NCBI GenBank assembly: GCA_031551515.1
Contig: JAVBNL010000023.1
Span: forward strand, 35,394-99,393
Source of the DNA: FLUQ01 sp031551515
GTDB lineage: Bacteria > Desulfobacterota > Desulfovibrionia > Desulfovibrionales > Desulfovibrionaceae
Reading direction: 5' to 3'
DNA: 64,000 nucleotides
In this document: positions 49,850 to 58,866 of the stretch, piece by piece
How positions within the stretch are numbered: the first letter of the stretch is position 1
Layout of the letters: the number at the start of each line of letters is the position of its first letter
The notes under the pieces: generated by a model
Told to the model about the DNA's origin: nothing
What the model saw: the letters and a program-made list of their open reading frames with translations, nothing else
The model's database searches: none
Translations under genes and position numbers: made by a program

Positions 49850-50242
49850 GGTTAACTTCCTTTCTTTTGCGAAATGGTGTTCATTGCCTTAGCGGACGTT
49901 TCAACGCCTGGCCGGTATCGGCTGAGCGTTATTCAGGGTGTAGCCGCGTCAAAATTTTATGTCAACAAAAAGTATAATTATTTTAGCTCTCTTTTGAGAA
50001 AATTTTTTATATAACTCATTGATATTATTAATAAATAATTACAAAATTCACAATCAAAAAAATTTCTCACCTGACCCACAAAGTAAAAAATTTTAAACCG
50101 AATTGCCTTTTTTCGCGATGATATCTTTTTACCTTGCCTAAAACTTGCCTATACTGTTATGGGGCATAGTAGCGATATTCCGTTTTTTAGGATAACGGGA
50201 TGCCCGTACCGCACTGTAACCTTTTGACCTGGGGGCTTACCA
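49850..50242. other. AT-rich divergent region between the porin and oxidase operons
   Basis: 393 bases, with the stretch 49950-50160 far richer in A and T than the rest of the window. No gene. It holds the porin promoter (49937-49965) and, on the other side, a likely -10 (TATACT near 50152) for the cytochrome operon with a poor -35. The AT-rich block could bind a nucleoid protein or an activator. Confidence 0.5.
49937..49965 (-). promoter_or_regulatory. Porin promoter
   Basis: Minus-strand -35 TTGACA, 17-base spacer, -10 TACACC, giving a leader of about 80 bases before the porin ATG. The -35 is perfect and the -10 is weak; the adjacent AT-rich block could act as an UP element. Confidence 0.5.
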
Positions 50243-50542
50243 ATGAAACGCTTTCTTTGTATCTGCAGCGTCACTCTCTTTATTATTTCAGGCTTTGCCG
50301 CCACCGTGTTTTCCGCTGACGCCGCCGCGCTGTACCAGCGTTGCATCGGCTGCCACGGCGCCGACGGCGCAAAGCCTCCGCACGTTTTGAAAGGCCAGAA
50401 GGCCGATGTGCTTTTGACCAAAATGAAAGGCTATGCCGACGGCTCTTTCGGCGGGGCGCAAAAAGCCATGATGACCAACATGGTCAAAAATATCTCGCCC
50501 GAAGACATGAAAGCGCTGGCTGACCATATCGCCAAGTTCTAA
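50243..50542 (+). CDS. Cytochrome c553-type monoheme electron carrier
   Basis: 99 residues. A signal peptide (MKRFLCICSVTLFIISGFAATVFS) exports it to the periplasm. The heme motif is CIGCH (Cys34, Cys37, His38), and a C-terminal methionine in MMTNMVKNIS is a likely sixth ligand. Size and fold fit class I cytochrome c553 of Desulfovibrio. It is the first gene of the oxidase operon and so the likely direct electron donor to the oxidase CuA/heme c subunit. Confidence 0.92.
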   Translation: MKRFLCICSVTLFIISGFAATVFSADAAALYQRCIGCHGADGAKPPHVLKGQKADVLLTKMKGYADGSFGGAQKAMMTNMVKNISPEDMKALADHIAKF

Positions 50543-50546
50543 AGCC

Positions 50547-51500
50547 ATGCGTACCACGTTATGCCTTGCCCTGGCCCTGCTCCTCTGCGGTCCGGCCTTT
50601 ACGGCCGTGGCCGCCGATCTCGCGGATCACGCGGATCACACGGACCACGCGGCGCAGGAACATGTGGCCCCCACATCCGTCTTGCCCGGCCCCGGGGTGA
50701 CCACGCCGGAGCTTGTCCGGCGCGCGGCGGAAAAATCCGCCATGGTCAAAGCCCTGCCCAAAGACCAGGTGGAATATTACGCCGGTGTGGACGAGCACCT
50801 GGGTCAGGCCATACCCAAGGGCATCATGGTCCGCGACGAAGACGGCAAGCTCCGGGACTTCACCGAATTTCTGGACAAGCCCGCGATTTTCACGCCGGTG
50901 TATTATTCCTGCCCTGCCACCTGCAACATGCTGCTGGGCATCCTGGCAGGAACCCTGCCCCGCATGGGCACGCCGGACAAGGACGGCAAGGGCGGCCTTC
51001 TGCCTGGCCGCGATTACCGCGTGCTTTCCGTCAGCTTTGACGAGAACGATACGCCGCAGCTCGCGGCGCACCGCAAGCGCAATTTCATGGCGGCCATGAA
51101 TTTTGCCTACCCGCCGGAAGGCTGGCGCTTTTTGACCGCCGACAAGGCGGCCATTGAAACCCTGATGAACTGCGTGGGTTTTCGCTTCAAACGCGAAGGC
51201 CGCGACTTCATTCATCCTTCCGCCATGATGGCGCTGGCGCCCGGCGGCAAGATCACCCGCTACCTGTACGGCCAAAGTTTTATGCCTTTCGATCTGACCA
51301 TGGCCGTCACCGAGGCGGAACAGGGCATCGTCGGCCTATCCGTCAAGCGCCTGATCAGTTATTGTTTCACCTATGACCCGGCCGGCCGCAAATATGTGTT
51401 CAATTTCATGAAGGTGGCCGGCATCTGCATCGCGGGCGGGGCGGGCCTGTTCCTGCTGGCCCTGATTTTCGCGCCCAAACGGAAAAAGAAGGGCACATGA
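50547..51500 (+). CDS. SCO1/SenC copper chaperone
   Basis: 317 residues, with an N-terminal signal peptide and a His/Asp-rich segment (DHADHTDHAAQEH) that could bind copper. The thioredoxin-like domain carries CPATC (Cys122, Cys126, the CxxxC metal site), preceded by IFTPVYYS, and a conserved His in FIHPSAMMAL. A C-terminal hydrophobic helix (ICIAGGAGLFLLALIFAP) anchors it, unlike simple SCO proteins. It inserts copper into the CuA site of subunit II. It overlaps the subunit I gene by four bases. Confidence 0.9.
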   Translation: MRTTLCLALALLLCGPAFTAVAADLADHADHTDHAAQEHVAPTSVLPGPGVTTPELVRRAAEKSAMVKALPKDQVEYYAGVDEHLGQAIPKGIMVRDEDGKLRDFTEFLDKPAIFTPVYYSCPATCNMLLGILAGTLPRMGTPDKDGKGGLLPGRDYRVLSVSFDENDTPQLAAHRKRNFMAAMNFAYPPEGWRFLTADKAAIETLMNCVGFRFKREGRDFIHPSAMMALAPGGKITRYLYGQSFMPFDLTMAVTEAEQGIVGLSVKRLISYCFTYDPAGRKYVFNFMKVAGICIAGGAGLFLLALIFAPKRKKKGT

Positions 51501-53116
51501 GCGAGAACAACTTTTTCAAACCTGCGCCCGGAACGGCCCCCGGCTGGGGGGTATGGCGCTCGTGGCTGTTCACCACAGACCATAAGCGCATCGGGATCTT
51601 GTATTTGTATTGCATTTTAGCCATGTTTCTGGTGGGTTTGCTGCTGGGTTTCTGCATCCGCCTGCAGCTGATGACGCCTTCTTCCGGCTTCATGCAGCCC
51701 AAGACCTATAACGCGCTGTTCACCGTGCACGGCGTGGTCATGATTTTTCTGGTGGTCATACCCAGCATTCCGGCGGCTTTCGGCAACATCTTTCTGCCCA
51801 TTCAGATAGGGGCGGAGGATGTGGCCTTTCCCCGGCTGAACATTTTCTCCTGGTGGCTGTATGTGACCGGGGCCGTTCTCGCCACTATCGCCATTTTTAC
51901 CGGCAACGGCCCGCCGGATACGGGCTGGACCTTTTACGTGCCCTTCAGCCGGGTGACCACCACCAACGTCAGTCTGGCCGTGTTCGCCGTGTTCATCTTA
52001 GGCTTTTCGTCCATTCTGACCGGGCTGAACTTCATCACGTCCATTCACCGCCTGCGCGCGCCGGACATGACCTGGACCAAAATGCCGCTCTTTTGCTGGT
52101 CGCTGTACGCCACCGGCTGGATACAGATTCTGGCCACCCCGGTGCTGGCCATAACGCTGCTTTTGATCATGGCCGAACGCATGCTGGGCGTGGGTCTTTT
52201 TGACCCTTCGCGCGGGGGCGACCCCATTTTGTACCAGCACCTGTTCTGGCTGTATTCCCACCCGGCGGTTTACGTCATGATCCTGCCCGCCATGGGGGTC
52301 ATTTCCGAAATTCTGCCGGTCTTCGCCCGCAAATCCATTTTCGGGTACAAGATGATCGCCTTTTCCAGCCTGGCCATCGCCGGGGCCGGTTCTTTGGTCT
52401 GGGCGCACCACATGTTCGTTTCCGGCATGAGCGATACCGCCGTGCTGATTTTCTCCTTCCTGACGTTCGTTGTGGCCATACCTTCCGCCATCAAGGTTTT
52501 CAATTGGGTGGCCACGCTCTACAAGGGCAGCATCCATTTGCAGCCGCCGCTGTGGTTCGCCCTGGCCTTTTTGTTTCTCTTTTCCATCGGCGGCCTGACC
52601 GGGCTGATCGTGGGCTCGGCGGGCACAGACGTGCACGTGCACGACACCTATTTCGTGGTCGCGCATTTTCACTACGTGATTTTCGGCGGCCTGGGTTTCG
52701 CCCTGTTCGGGGCCATGCATTACTGGTTCCCCAAAATCTACGGCCGTATGTACAACAAAAGCAGGGCCAATTTCTCGTGCCTTGCGGCCTTCATCGGCTT
52801 CAACATGCTCTACTTCCCCATGTTCATCGCTGGCCTTGAAGGCATGCCGCGCCGCTATTTCACCTACCCGGCGAAATATGCCGACACCCAGCTTGTTTCC
52901 ACCGTGGGCTCCTGGATTTTGGCCGCCGCCATGCTGTTCATGTTCTGGAACCTGCTCCGGGGCATGCGCCACGGCGCGCCCGTGGGCAACAACCCCTGGG
53001 GCGGGGCCACGCTGGAGTGGACCATCCCCTCGCCCCCGCCGCACCACAATTTCCCCGTGGAGCCGGAAAACATTCGCGGACCCTACGACTATAAGGGGAT
53101 AGAACCCGATGCATAA
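51497..53116 (+). CDS. Heme-copper cytochrome c oxidase subunit I, A2 type
   Basis: 539 residues with 12 helices. Metal ligands are all present: His78 (low-spin heme), His255 (CuB), His304/305 (CuB), His390 (high-spin heme) and His392 (low-spin heme). Around His255 the sequence is YSHPAVY rather than GHPEVY. The glutamate of the D-channel is missing and a Tyr-Ser pair stands in, the mark of A2-type oxidases. It should reduce O2 to water and pump protons. In a presumed anaerobe this is a protective or microaerobic function. The start overlaps the SCO stop. Confidence 0.95.
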   Translation: MSENNFFKPAPGTAPGWGVWRSWLFTTDHKRIGILYLYCILAMFLVGLLLGFCIRLQLMTPSSGFMQPKTYNALFTVHGVVMIFLVVIPSIPAAFGNIFLPIQIGAEDVAFPRLNIFSWWLYVTGAVLATIAIFTGNGPPDTGWTFYVPFSRVTTTNVSLAVFAVFILGFSSILTGLNFITSIHRLRAPDMTWTKMPLFCWSLYATGWIQILATPVLAITLLLIMAERMLGVGLFDPSRGGDPILYQHLFWLYSHPAVYVMILPAMGVISEILPVFARKSIFGYKMIAFSSLAIAGAGSLVWAHHMFVSGMSDTAVLIFSFLTFVVAIPSAIKVFNWVATLYKGSIHLQPPLWFALAFLFLFSIGGLTGLIVGSAGTDVHVHDTYFVVAHFHYVIFGGLGFALFGAMHYWFPKIYGRMYNKSRANFSCLAAFIGFNMLYFPMFIAGLEGMPRRYFTYPAKYADTQLVSTVGSWILAAAMLFMFWNLLRGMRHGAPVGNNPWGGATLEWTIPSPPPHHNFPVEPENIRGPYDYKGIEPDA

Positions 53117-53750
53117 CGCCGCCCCAGCCCCGGTCCACGGCCCGGAACATGGGCCCGCGCACGGTTCCAACCCGGAAACGGCCCGCATCGGTATGTGGTT
53201 GTTTCTGTTCACGGAAGTACTGCTCTTCGGCGGGCTCTTTCTGCTGTATTCCGCATACCTGCACCGCTACCCCGGCGAATTCCACCAGGCGGGCCTGGCC
53301 CTTGACCGGCCCCACGGCACGCTGAACACCGTGGTTTTGATCACCAGCAGCCTGTCCATGGCCCTTGCGGTCACCGCGCTGCAACAGGGAAAAACGGCAG
53401 AATCGCGGCGCTTTCTCCTGATCACCCTGGCCCTGGCCCTGACCTTTCTGGTGGTCAAATATTTCGAGTGGAGCGCCAAGATTCACCACGGCATATACCC
53501 GCAAGGGCCGGAGCTGCTCAAACTCCCTCTTGGCGAAATGATCTTTTTCAACCTCTATTATCTGATGACCGGCCTGCACGCCCTGCACGTCATCATCGGT
53601 TCGTGCATCATTCTATTCGTGCGGCATAAAATCGCAGCTAACGCCGTGACGCCGCAACATCCCGTGTTCCTTGAAAATACGGGGTTGTATTGGCACCTGG
53701 TGGACCTGGTCTGGATTTACCTTTTCCCGCTGTTTTATCTGGTGGTGTAA
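53109..53750 (+). CDS. Cytochrome c oxidase subunit III
   Basis: 213 residues with five hydrophobic helices. IGMWLFLFTEVLLFGGLFLLYSAY at the start and the C-terminal FNLYYLMTGLHALHVIIGSCIILF and YWHLVDLVWIYLFPLFYLV are diagnostic of the CoxC family. The N-terminal part has His/Pro-rich residues. It overlaps subunit I by eight bases and has the short five-helix form. It stabilises subunit I. Confidence 0.93.
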   Translation: MHNAAPAPVHGPEHGPAHGSNPETARIGMWLFLFTEVLLFGGLFLLYSAYLHRYPGEFHQAGLALDRPHGTLNTVVLITSSLSMALAVTALQQGKTAESRRFLLITLALALTFLVVKYFEWSAKIHHGIYPQGPELLKLPLGEMIFFNLYYLMTGLHALHVIIGSCIILFVRHKIAANAVTPQHPVFLENTGLYWHLVDLVWIYLFPLFYLVV

Positions 53751-53752
53751 CC

Positions 53753-54037
53753 ATGAATGCCGAAGGCAGCCATATCGTCCCTTTGCGGATCAACCTGACC
53801 GTGTACGCGGCCCTCTTGGTGTTAACCGCCCTGACAGTGGCCGTCGCGTACATGCATTTCGTTTTCCTGCATGTGGCCATTGCGCTTGCGGTGGCCACGG
53901 TCAAAGCCGCGCTGGTCATGCTCTATTTCATGCACCTGCGCTGGGCCAGCGTGACCGTGCGCACCATGGTGCTGACCGCGACCGTGATTCTGGCCATCTT
54001 TATTGGTTTCACCTTCTTTGACGTGGCGTACAGGTGA
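53753..54037 (+). CDS. Cytochrome c oxidase subunit IV
   Basis: 94 residues with three helices (LTVYAALLVLTALTVAVAYMHFVFLHVAIALAVATVKAALVMLYFMHLRW), the layout of caa3/CyoD-type subunit IV proteins (COX4_pro_2-like). The ATG at 53753 comes two bases after the subunit III stop, and the next gene starts within its own stop. It helps assembly of the CuB centre. Confidence 0.85.
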   Translation: MNAEGSHIVPLRINLTVYAALLVLTALTVAVAYMHFVFLHVAIALAVATVKAALVMLYFMHLRWASVTVRTMVLTATVILAIFIGFTFFDVAYR

Positions 54038-55038
54038 CGGCTATGTACCTTGAATCGCTCTCTCCCGTGCAAAAGGTCGACTTCGCCTTTTACCTGATTT
54101 TCGGGTTTTCCGCCTTCATGCTGGCGCTGCTTACCTGCGCGGCGGCCTATTTCGTCTGGCGTTACCGCGCCAGCCGCCACCCCATCGCCGTCGACATCAA
54201 GGGCAACGCTCTCGCCGAGACGATCTGGACCCTTATCCCCAGCATCATGGTCATCGGCCTGTTCTATTACGGCTGGGTCGGCTACAAAGCCCTGCGCGAC
54301 GTGCCGCCTGACGCCATGCCGGTTACCGTCACCGCCCGCATGTGGTCCTGGAGTTTCACTTACCCCAGCGGCAAGCACAGTAAAATCCTGGTTGTCCCGC
54401 TTGATAAGCCGGTGAAGCTTGAACTGACCAGCAGCGACGTTATCCACAGTTTTTTCGTGCCCGCGTTCCGCATCAAGATGGACACGGTGCCGGGCATGAA
54501 GACTTACGCCTGGTTCAGGGCCGAGCGGGCCGGCGACTATGACGTGTTTTGCGCCGAATATTGCGGCGACAAGCACGCGGAGATGCTTTCCACCGTCCGG
54601 GTGTTGGACGAAGCGGCCTATACGGCCTGGCTGAACCAGCCTGAAGAGGAAGGAGCCGAAGCGGGCAAAAAGCTGATGGACGCCCAGGGCTGCTTCTCGT
54701 GCCACTCGGTGGACGGCAGCGCCGGGGTCGGCCCCACCTTCAAGGGCGCTTGGAATCATATGGTCACCGTGCATGCGGGCGGCAAGACGCTGAAGATCAA
54801 AGCCGACGACGCCTATATGCGCGAATCCATAATCGACCCCGCGGCCAAGATTCTGGACGGGTTTGACAACACCATGCCGCCTTATCCCGATTTTCCCAAA
54901 GAGCAGATGGACGACATGATGGAGTTTCTGCAATCGCTGTCCGGCGAAACCCCCGCGGGTAACGCGCCCGTAAATGACGCCGCCCCGCGTAACGGCACTG
55001 CCCCTGTAAATGCCACCAATCCGGCGGGACAGCGGTGA
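54034..55038 (+). CDS. Cytochrome c oxidase subunit II with fused cytochrome c (caa3 type)
   Basis: 334 residues. Two N-terminal helices anchor it. The CuA domain has all ligands: His138, Cys173, Glu175, Cys177, His181 and Met184 (CAEYCGDKHAEM). A class I heme c domain follows (CFSCH, near residue 220), making this a caa3-type subunit. A tail of Asn/Pro/Ala repeats ends the chain. Subunit II comes after IV in this operon, a non-standard order. Translation begins at a GTG overlapping the previous stop, or at the ATG nine bases later. Confidence 0.94.
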   Translation: MTAMYLESLSPVQKVDFAFYLIFGFSAFMLALLTCAAAYFVWRYRASRHPIAVDIKGNALAETIWTLIPSIMVIGLFYYGWVGYKALRDVPPDAMPVTVTARMWSWSFTYPSGKHSKILVVPLDKPVKLELTSSDVIHSFFVPAFRIKMDTVPGMKTYAWFRAERAGDYDVFCAEYCGDKHAEMLSTVRVLDEAAYTAWLNQPEEEGAEAGKKLMDAQGCFSCHSVDGSAGVGPTFKGAWNHMVTVHAGGKTLKIKADDAYMRESIIDPAAKILDGFDNTMPPYPDFPKEQMDDMMEFLQSLSGETPAGNAPVNDAAPRNGTAPVNATNPAGQR

Positions 55039-55763
55039 GCTCTTTCGCGCGCGACATAGTGCTGCTGATCCGCCTGCCCGTGTCGCTTATGGTGGCGGCC
55101 GCCACGGCCTATGGCTGGCTGCTGGCCCGGCCGGATTCCAACGCCGGGCCGGGTCTTGCCGGGTTGGGATTGGCCATGCTGGGTTCCGCGCTGCTGGCCG
55201 GAGCCTGTTCCGCCTGCAACCAGGCGCAGGAAAAAGACAGCGACGCCCTTCTGCCCCGCACCCGGGTGCGTCCCCTGCCCGCCGGGCGCATGCGCCCGAA
55301 AACAGCCTTGACCATAGCCTTCGCGGCTTTTGCCGCATCCTGCCTGTGCCTGTACGCCCTTGGCGGGGCGCGCATGGCCTCTTGGGCTCCGGCCATCGCC
55401 CTGGTCTATAACGGCCTGTATACGCCGCTCAAACGCGTGACCGCCTTTTCTCTGCTGCCCGGTGCGCTGGTGGGCGCAACGCCGCCGCTGCTGGGCTGGA
55501 CCGGCGCGGGCGGCGACATTACGGCCCCTTCGGCCCTGATTCTTTACGGCCTGTATGTATTGTGGCAGGTGCCGCATTTTCTGCTGCGGGTGGAAAAAGA
55601 CAGGGCAGCCTATGCGGCGGCCAATCTGCCTTTGCCGCCGATAGCCTTTTCCGGCACGCTCTGGCCCGTGTTTCGCCGCGCCGTTCTGCGGCCCGAAGTG
55701 GTCGACGGCGGCCTGGCCGTAGGCATGCTGCTTCTTCTGGCGGACAGAATTGTTTTTCTGTAA
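55035..55763 (+). CDS. ctaB: Heme O synthase (protoheme IX farnesyltransferase)
   Basis: 242 residues of the UbiA family. The prenyl-diphosphate motif reads NQAQEKDSDALLPRTRVRPLPAG, and the later helix set YNGLYTPLKRVTAFSLLPGALVGATPPLLGW and WQVPHFLL is specific to heme O synthase. It is somewhat shorter than usual (about 290), but all motifs are present. It supplies heme O for conversion to heme A or direct use. No ctaA heme A synthase is encoded in the operon, so the high-spin heme may be O. It overlaps the subunit II gene by four bases. Confidence 0.88.
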   Translation: MSSFARDIVLLIRLPVSLMVAAATAYGWLLARPDSNAGPGLAGLGLAMLGSALLAGACSACNQAQEKDSDALLPRTRVRPLPAGRMRPKTALTIAFAAFAASCLCLYALGGARMASWAPAIALVYNGLYTPLKRVTAFSLLPGALVGATPPLLGWTGAGGDITAPSALILYGLYVLWQVPHFLLRVEKDRAAYAAANLPLPPIAFSGTLWPVFRRAVLRPEVVDGGLAVGMLLLLADRIVFL

Positions 55764-55775
55764 GGAACATCTATT

Positions 55776-56189
55776 ATGCAATATTGGATACACCCTGTCT
55801 GGCAAACCATCGCCACCCTGCTCGCCGCGTACACGCTGCATTTGGCCGTTCCGCGCGTTCTGGCCGCGCATTTCGGGCAGCGCCGCGCCTTTGCCTGGAA
55901 AAATCATGTACGCCTGGGAACCTGGGCGCTTATTTTATGGATAAGCGGCACGGCATTGGGCATTCTTATGGCGCAGATCAGCTGGCAGGCGGTGCTCATA
56001 ACCGGCGCGCACGCCTGGGCGGGCCTTACCATCGCCGCGTTGTCGCTCTTCGGCTATTTCACCGGACGGCATATGGATGCGGTCAAAGCGCGCCGGGTCT
56101 GGCTGCCCGCGCTGCACGGCCTAAACAATACGGCGCTCATTTTTCTGGCTATCTGGCAATTCTGGACAGGCTGGGCCTTTTTACCGTGA
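55776..56189 (+). CDS. DUF4079-like small membrane protein
   Basis: 137 residues with four helices. WIHPVWQTIATLLAAYTLHLAVPR, GTWALILWISGTALGILMAQISW, AHAWAGLTIAALSLFGYFTGRHM and LPALHGLNNTALIFLAIWQFWTGW have histidines spaced in two pairs, as in membrane cytochrome b-type proteins of the DUF4079 group. The histidine pairs could bind heme b. It is the last membrane gene of the oxidase operon, 12 bases after ctaB, and may assist heme or electron supply; that is inference. Confidence 0.7.
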   Translation: MQYWIHPVWQTIATLLAAYTLHLAVPRVLAAHFGQRRAFAWKNHVRLGTWALILWISGTALGILMAQISWQAVLITGAHAWAGLTIAALSLFGYFTGRHMDAVKARRVWLPALHGLNNTALIFLAIWQFWTGWAFLP

Positions 56190-56201
56190 AAAGGAGTTTC
56201 C

Positions 56202-57107
56202 ATGAGAATCGCACTGCTTCTGGCGTTCTGTTTCTCCTTCCTGTTGTTTACTTCAAAAGCCGCGCAAGCGGCGCCGTTTGAAGGCGCCGCGCCGTCCAAA
56301 TACACCGTGGGCAAAGCCACCGTGTATTCTTTGCAGGATGTGGCCCGCGAGATGGATGCCTCCATCTTCACCGGGATTGACCAGGACGCTATCCGCAAGC
56401 TTGCGCCCACGGGCAAAGCGCCCTCCTCCATCTATGTTTTTCTGATCAAAAACGGCGGCAACACCATTCTGGTGGACACCGGCTATGGCAGGCGGGAAAA
56501 TCCGGCCAGCCAACTGCTGGCGAAATTGGCGGCCATAGGCGTGAAGCCCGGAGAAATCACCCACGTGCTGCTGACCCACCTGCACGGCGACCATGTGGGC
56601 GGCCTTTCGTGGGACGGCAAAGCCGCTTTCCCCAAAGCGGAAGTTCTGGTCAGCACGCCGGAAAAGGACTATTGGATGGCGCCCGATACCCTGGCGAAAA
56701 ACCCCGGCCGCAAGGCGAACATCGACCTCATCAAAAGCAATTTCGCCCTGTACGACGGCAAAATAAAAACTTTCGCCCTGGGCGAAACCGTACTGCCCGG
56801 CATCATCTCCGTGCCTTCCGTGGGCCACACCCCCGGCCACACCGCCTTTTTGCTTGAATCCGGCGGCAAGCACATGCTGTTCTGGGGCGATATCGTGCAC
56901 GCGGCGGCTTTGCAATTTCCCGAACCCAAAATCTGCGCCTCGTTCGACATGGACCAACCCGCCGCCGTTGCCGCGCGCATAGCCATGATGGACCTGGCCG
57001 CGAAAAAGAAGATGCCCGTGGCCGGGGCGCACCTGCCCGCGCCCGGCGTCGGCCGGGTCAAAGAAGGGAAAGCGAAAAACACCTTCATATACACCCCGGG
57101 CATCTGA
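56202..57107 (+). CDS. Exported MBL-fold metallo-hydrolase
   Basis: 301 residues. A signal peptide (MRIALLLAFCFSFLLFTSKAAQA) exports it. The metal motifs are THLHGDHVGG (HxHxDH), SVGHTPGHTAF and FWGDIVHA, with GAHLPAPGVG at the end, as in lactonase/L1-type families. It lies 12 bases after the DUF4079 gene, so it may be the tail of the oxidase operon. The substrate is unknown. Confidence 0.87.
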   Translation: MRIALLLAFCFSFLLFTSKAAQAAPFEGAAPSKYTVGKATVYSLQDVAREMDASIFTGIDQDAIRKLAPTGKAPSSIYVFLIKNGGNTILVDTGYGRRENPASQLLAKLAAIGVKPGEITHVLLTHLHGDHVGGLSWDGKAAFPKAEVLVSTPEKDYWMAPDTLAKNPGRKANIDLIKSNFALYDGKIKTFALGETVLPGIISVPSVGHTPGHTAFLLESGGKHMLFWGDIVHAAALQFPEPKICASFDMDQPAAVAARIAMMDLAAKKKMPVAGAHLPAPGVGRVKEGKAKNTFIYTPGI

Positions 57108-57171
57108 GCCCCTTCCTGGTAGAACTCCGCATTGTTTCTTTAAAGCGATTTGCGCTTGAAGGAGAGTTTTT

Positions 57172-58866
57172 ATGAACGCGACAAGCGTCAACGTTTGCAT
57201 CGGCGGCGAAGCCGGGCAAGGCCTGGCCACCATCGGCCAGGTGCTGGGCAAGGCTTTGGTGCGGGGCGGCTACCCCCTGCACGTAACCCAAACTTATGAG
57301 TCGCGAGTCAGGGGCGGGCACAACAGTTTCGCCCTGCGCACGGGCAACGCCCCCATTCACGCGCCCAGCGAAGCCATAGACCTGCTCGTCGCTCTTGATG
57401 AAGGCAGCGCCGTGCATCTGGCCGACCTTGCGCCAAAAGCTCTTGTCGTGGCCGATGCGGCCCTGGCCCTGCCCAAAGGCGGCAAAGGCGCCAAACGCCT
57501 CAGCGTGCCGGTAAAAGAGCTGGGCAAACATGAAAACACCGTGCTGCTGGCTGTTGCCGGGCAGCTTTTGGGCCTGACGAAAAAAGACCTGACCGCCGCT
57601 CTGGGCCATTTTTTGGGCAAGCAGCCGCCCGCCGTGCTGCAAGAGAACGAAGAAGCCCTGGCGGCCGCCTTCGCCTGGGCCGCCAAGCAAAAAACCGCCT
57701 TTGCCCCCTTGCCCGCGCCGCCGCTGGCCAAGAACAAAAACATCATGGTGCACGGCAACGAGGCTATCGCCTTGGGCGCCATGGCCGCCGGGCTGAAATT
57801 CTGCGCCTTTTACCCCATGTCGCCCGCCACTTCCGTGCCGCTGACCGTGGCCGCCGCGGCCAAACGCATGGGCATCGTGGTGGAACAGGTGGAAGACGAA
57901 ATCGCCGCCGTGAACATGGCGCTGGGCGCATCATATGCGGGCGCGCCCGCCATGGCCGCAACCTCCGGCGGCGGGCTGGCCCTGATGACTGAGGGCGTCA
58001 GCCTGGCCGGGGTGTCTGAAACGCCCCTGGTGCTGGTGGTGGCCATGCGGCCCGGCCCGGCCACGGGCCTTGCCACCCGCACGGAACAGGGCGACCTGGA
58101 AATGACCCTGCACGCCGGGCACGGGGAATTTCCCCGCGCCATATTCACGCCGGGCACGCTGGAGCAATGCTTCGAGCTGACCCGCAAGGCTTTTCTCCTG
58201 GCGGAACAGTACCAGACCCCGGTCTTTGTGCTGACCGATCAGTACCTGGCCGACTCGTTCCGCGAAGCCGCGCCCTTCAACCTGCGCCGGCCGCCCGTGG
58301 CCCTGCCGCAGCCTTCGGATGACGCGAAGTACGAGCGCTACGTGATCACGAAGAGCGGGGTTTCGCCCCGCCTGCTGCCCGGCGCGGGCAAGGCTCTGGT
58401 CGTTTGCGACAGCCACGAGCACACCGCTGACGGGCATATCACCGAAAACCTGCCTCTGCGTAAGCGGATGCAGGAAAAACGCATGGCCAAAATGAAAGGC
58501 CTGGCCCGCAACGCCACGCCCCCCGCCTTTACCGGGCCGGAAAAGGCCCAAACCCTGCTGGTCTGCTGGGGCAGCGTTCTGGGCGCGGCGCTTGAAGCGG
58601 CGGATATATTGAACGTCCAAAAGAAAAACGCGGCCGCGGTCTGCCATTTTCCGCAGGTCTGGCCGCTGCGGCCGGATGATTTTCTGGCCCGTTTCAAGGC
58701 GGCAAAACGCGTGGTCGTGATCGAAGGCAACAGCACCGGCCAGATGGCAAACCTGATCCGCCGCGAAACCGGTTTTAACGCGCACAGCCGCGTGCTGCGC
58801 TATGACGGCCTGCCTATCACGGCACGGCACATTCTGGAGCGCATGAAGGAGGACGGCCATGCTTGA
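57172..58866 (+). CDS. korA: 2-oxoacid:ferredoxin oxidoreductase, fused gamma-alpha subunit
   Basis: 564 residues. The N-terminal gamma domain starts VNVCIGGEAGQGLATIGQVLGKALVRGGY, with TYESRVRGGHNSF. The alpha domain follows from IMVHGNEAIALGAMAAGLKFCAFYPMSPATSV and includes EDEIAAVNMALGASYAGAPAMAATSGGGLALMTEGV. The gamma-alpha fusion with a separate beta is the KorAB form, which acts on 2-oxoglutarate or related acids and reduces ferredoxin with CoA addition. It follows the exported MBL gene after 64 bases and overlaps the beta gene by eight bases. Confidence 0.93.
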   Translation: MNATSVNVCIGGEAGQGLATIGQVLGKALVRGGYPLHVTQTYESRVRGGHNSFALRTGNAPIHAPSEAIDLLVALDEGSAVHLADLAPKALVVADAALALPKGGKGAKRLSVPVKELGKHENTVLLAVAGQLLGLTKKDLTAALGHFLGKQPPAVLQENEEALAAAFAWAAKQKTAFAPLPAPPLAKNKNIMVHGNEAIALGAMAAGLKFCAFYPMSPATSVPLTVAAAAKRMGIVVEQVEDEIAAVNMALGASYAGAPAMAATSGGGLALMTEGVSLAGVSETPLVLVVAMRPGPATGLATRTEQGDLEMTLHAGHGEFPRAIFTPGTLEQCFELTRKAFLLAEQYQTPVFVLTDQYLADSFREAAPFNLRRPPVALPQPSDDAKYERYVITKSGVSPRLLPGAGKALVVCDSHEHTADGHITENLPLRKRMQEKRMAKMKGLARNATPPAFTGPEKAQTLLVCWGSVLGAALEAADILNVQKKNAAAVCHFPQVWPLRPDDFLARFKAAKRVVVIEGNSTGQMANLIRRETGFNAHSRVLRYDGLPITARHILERMKEDGHA

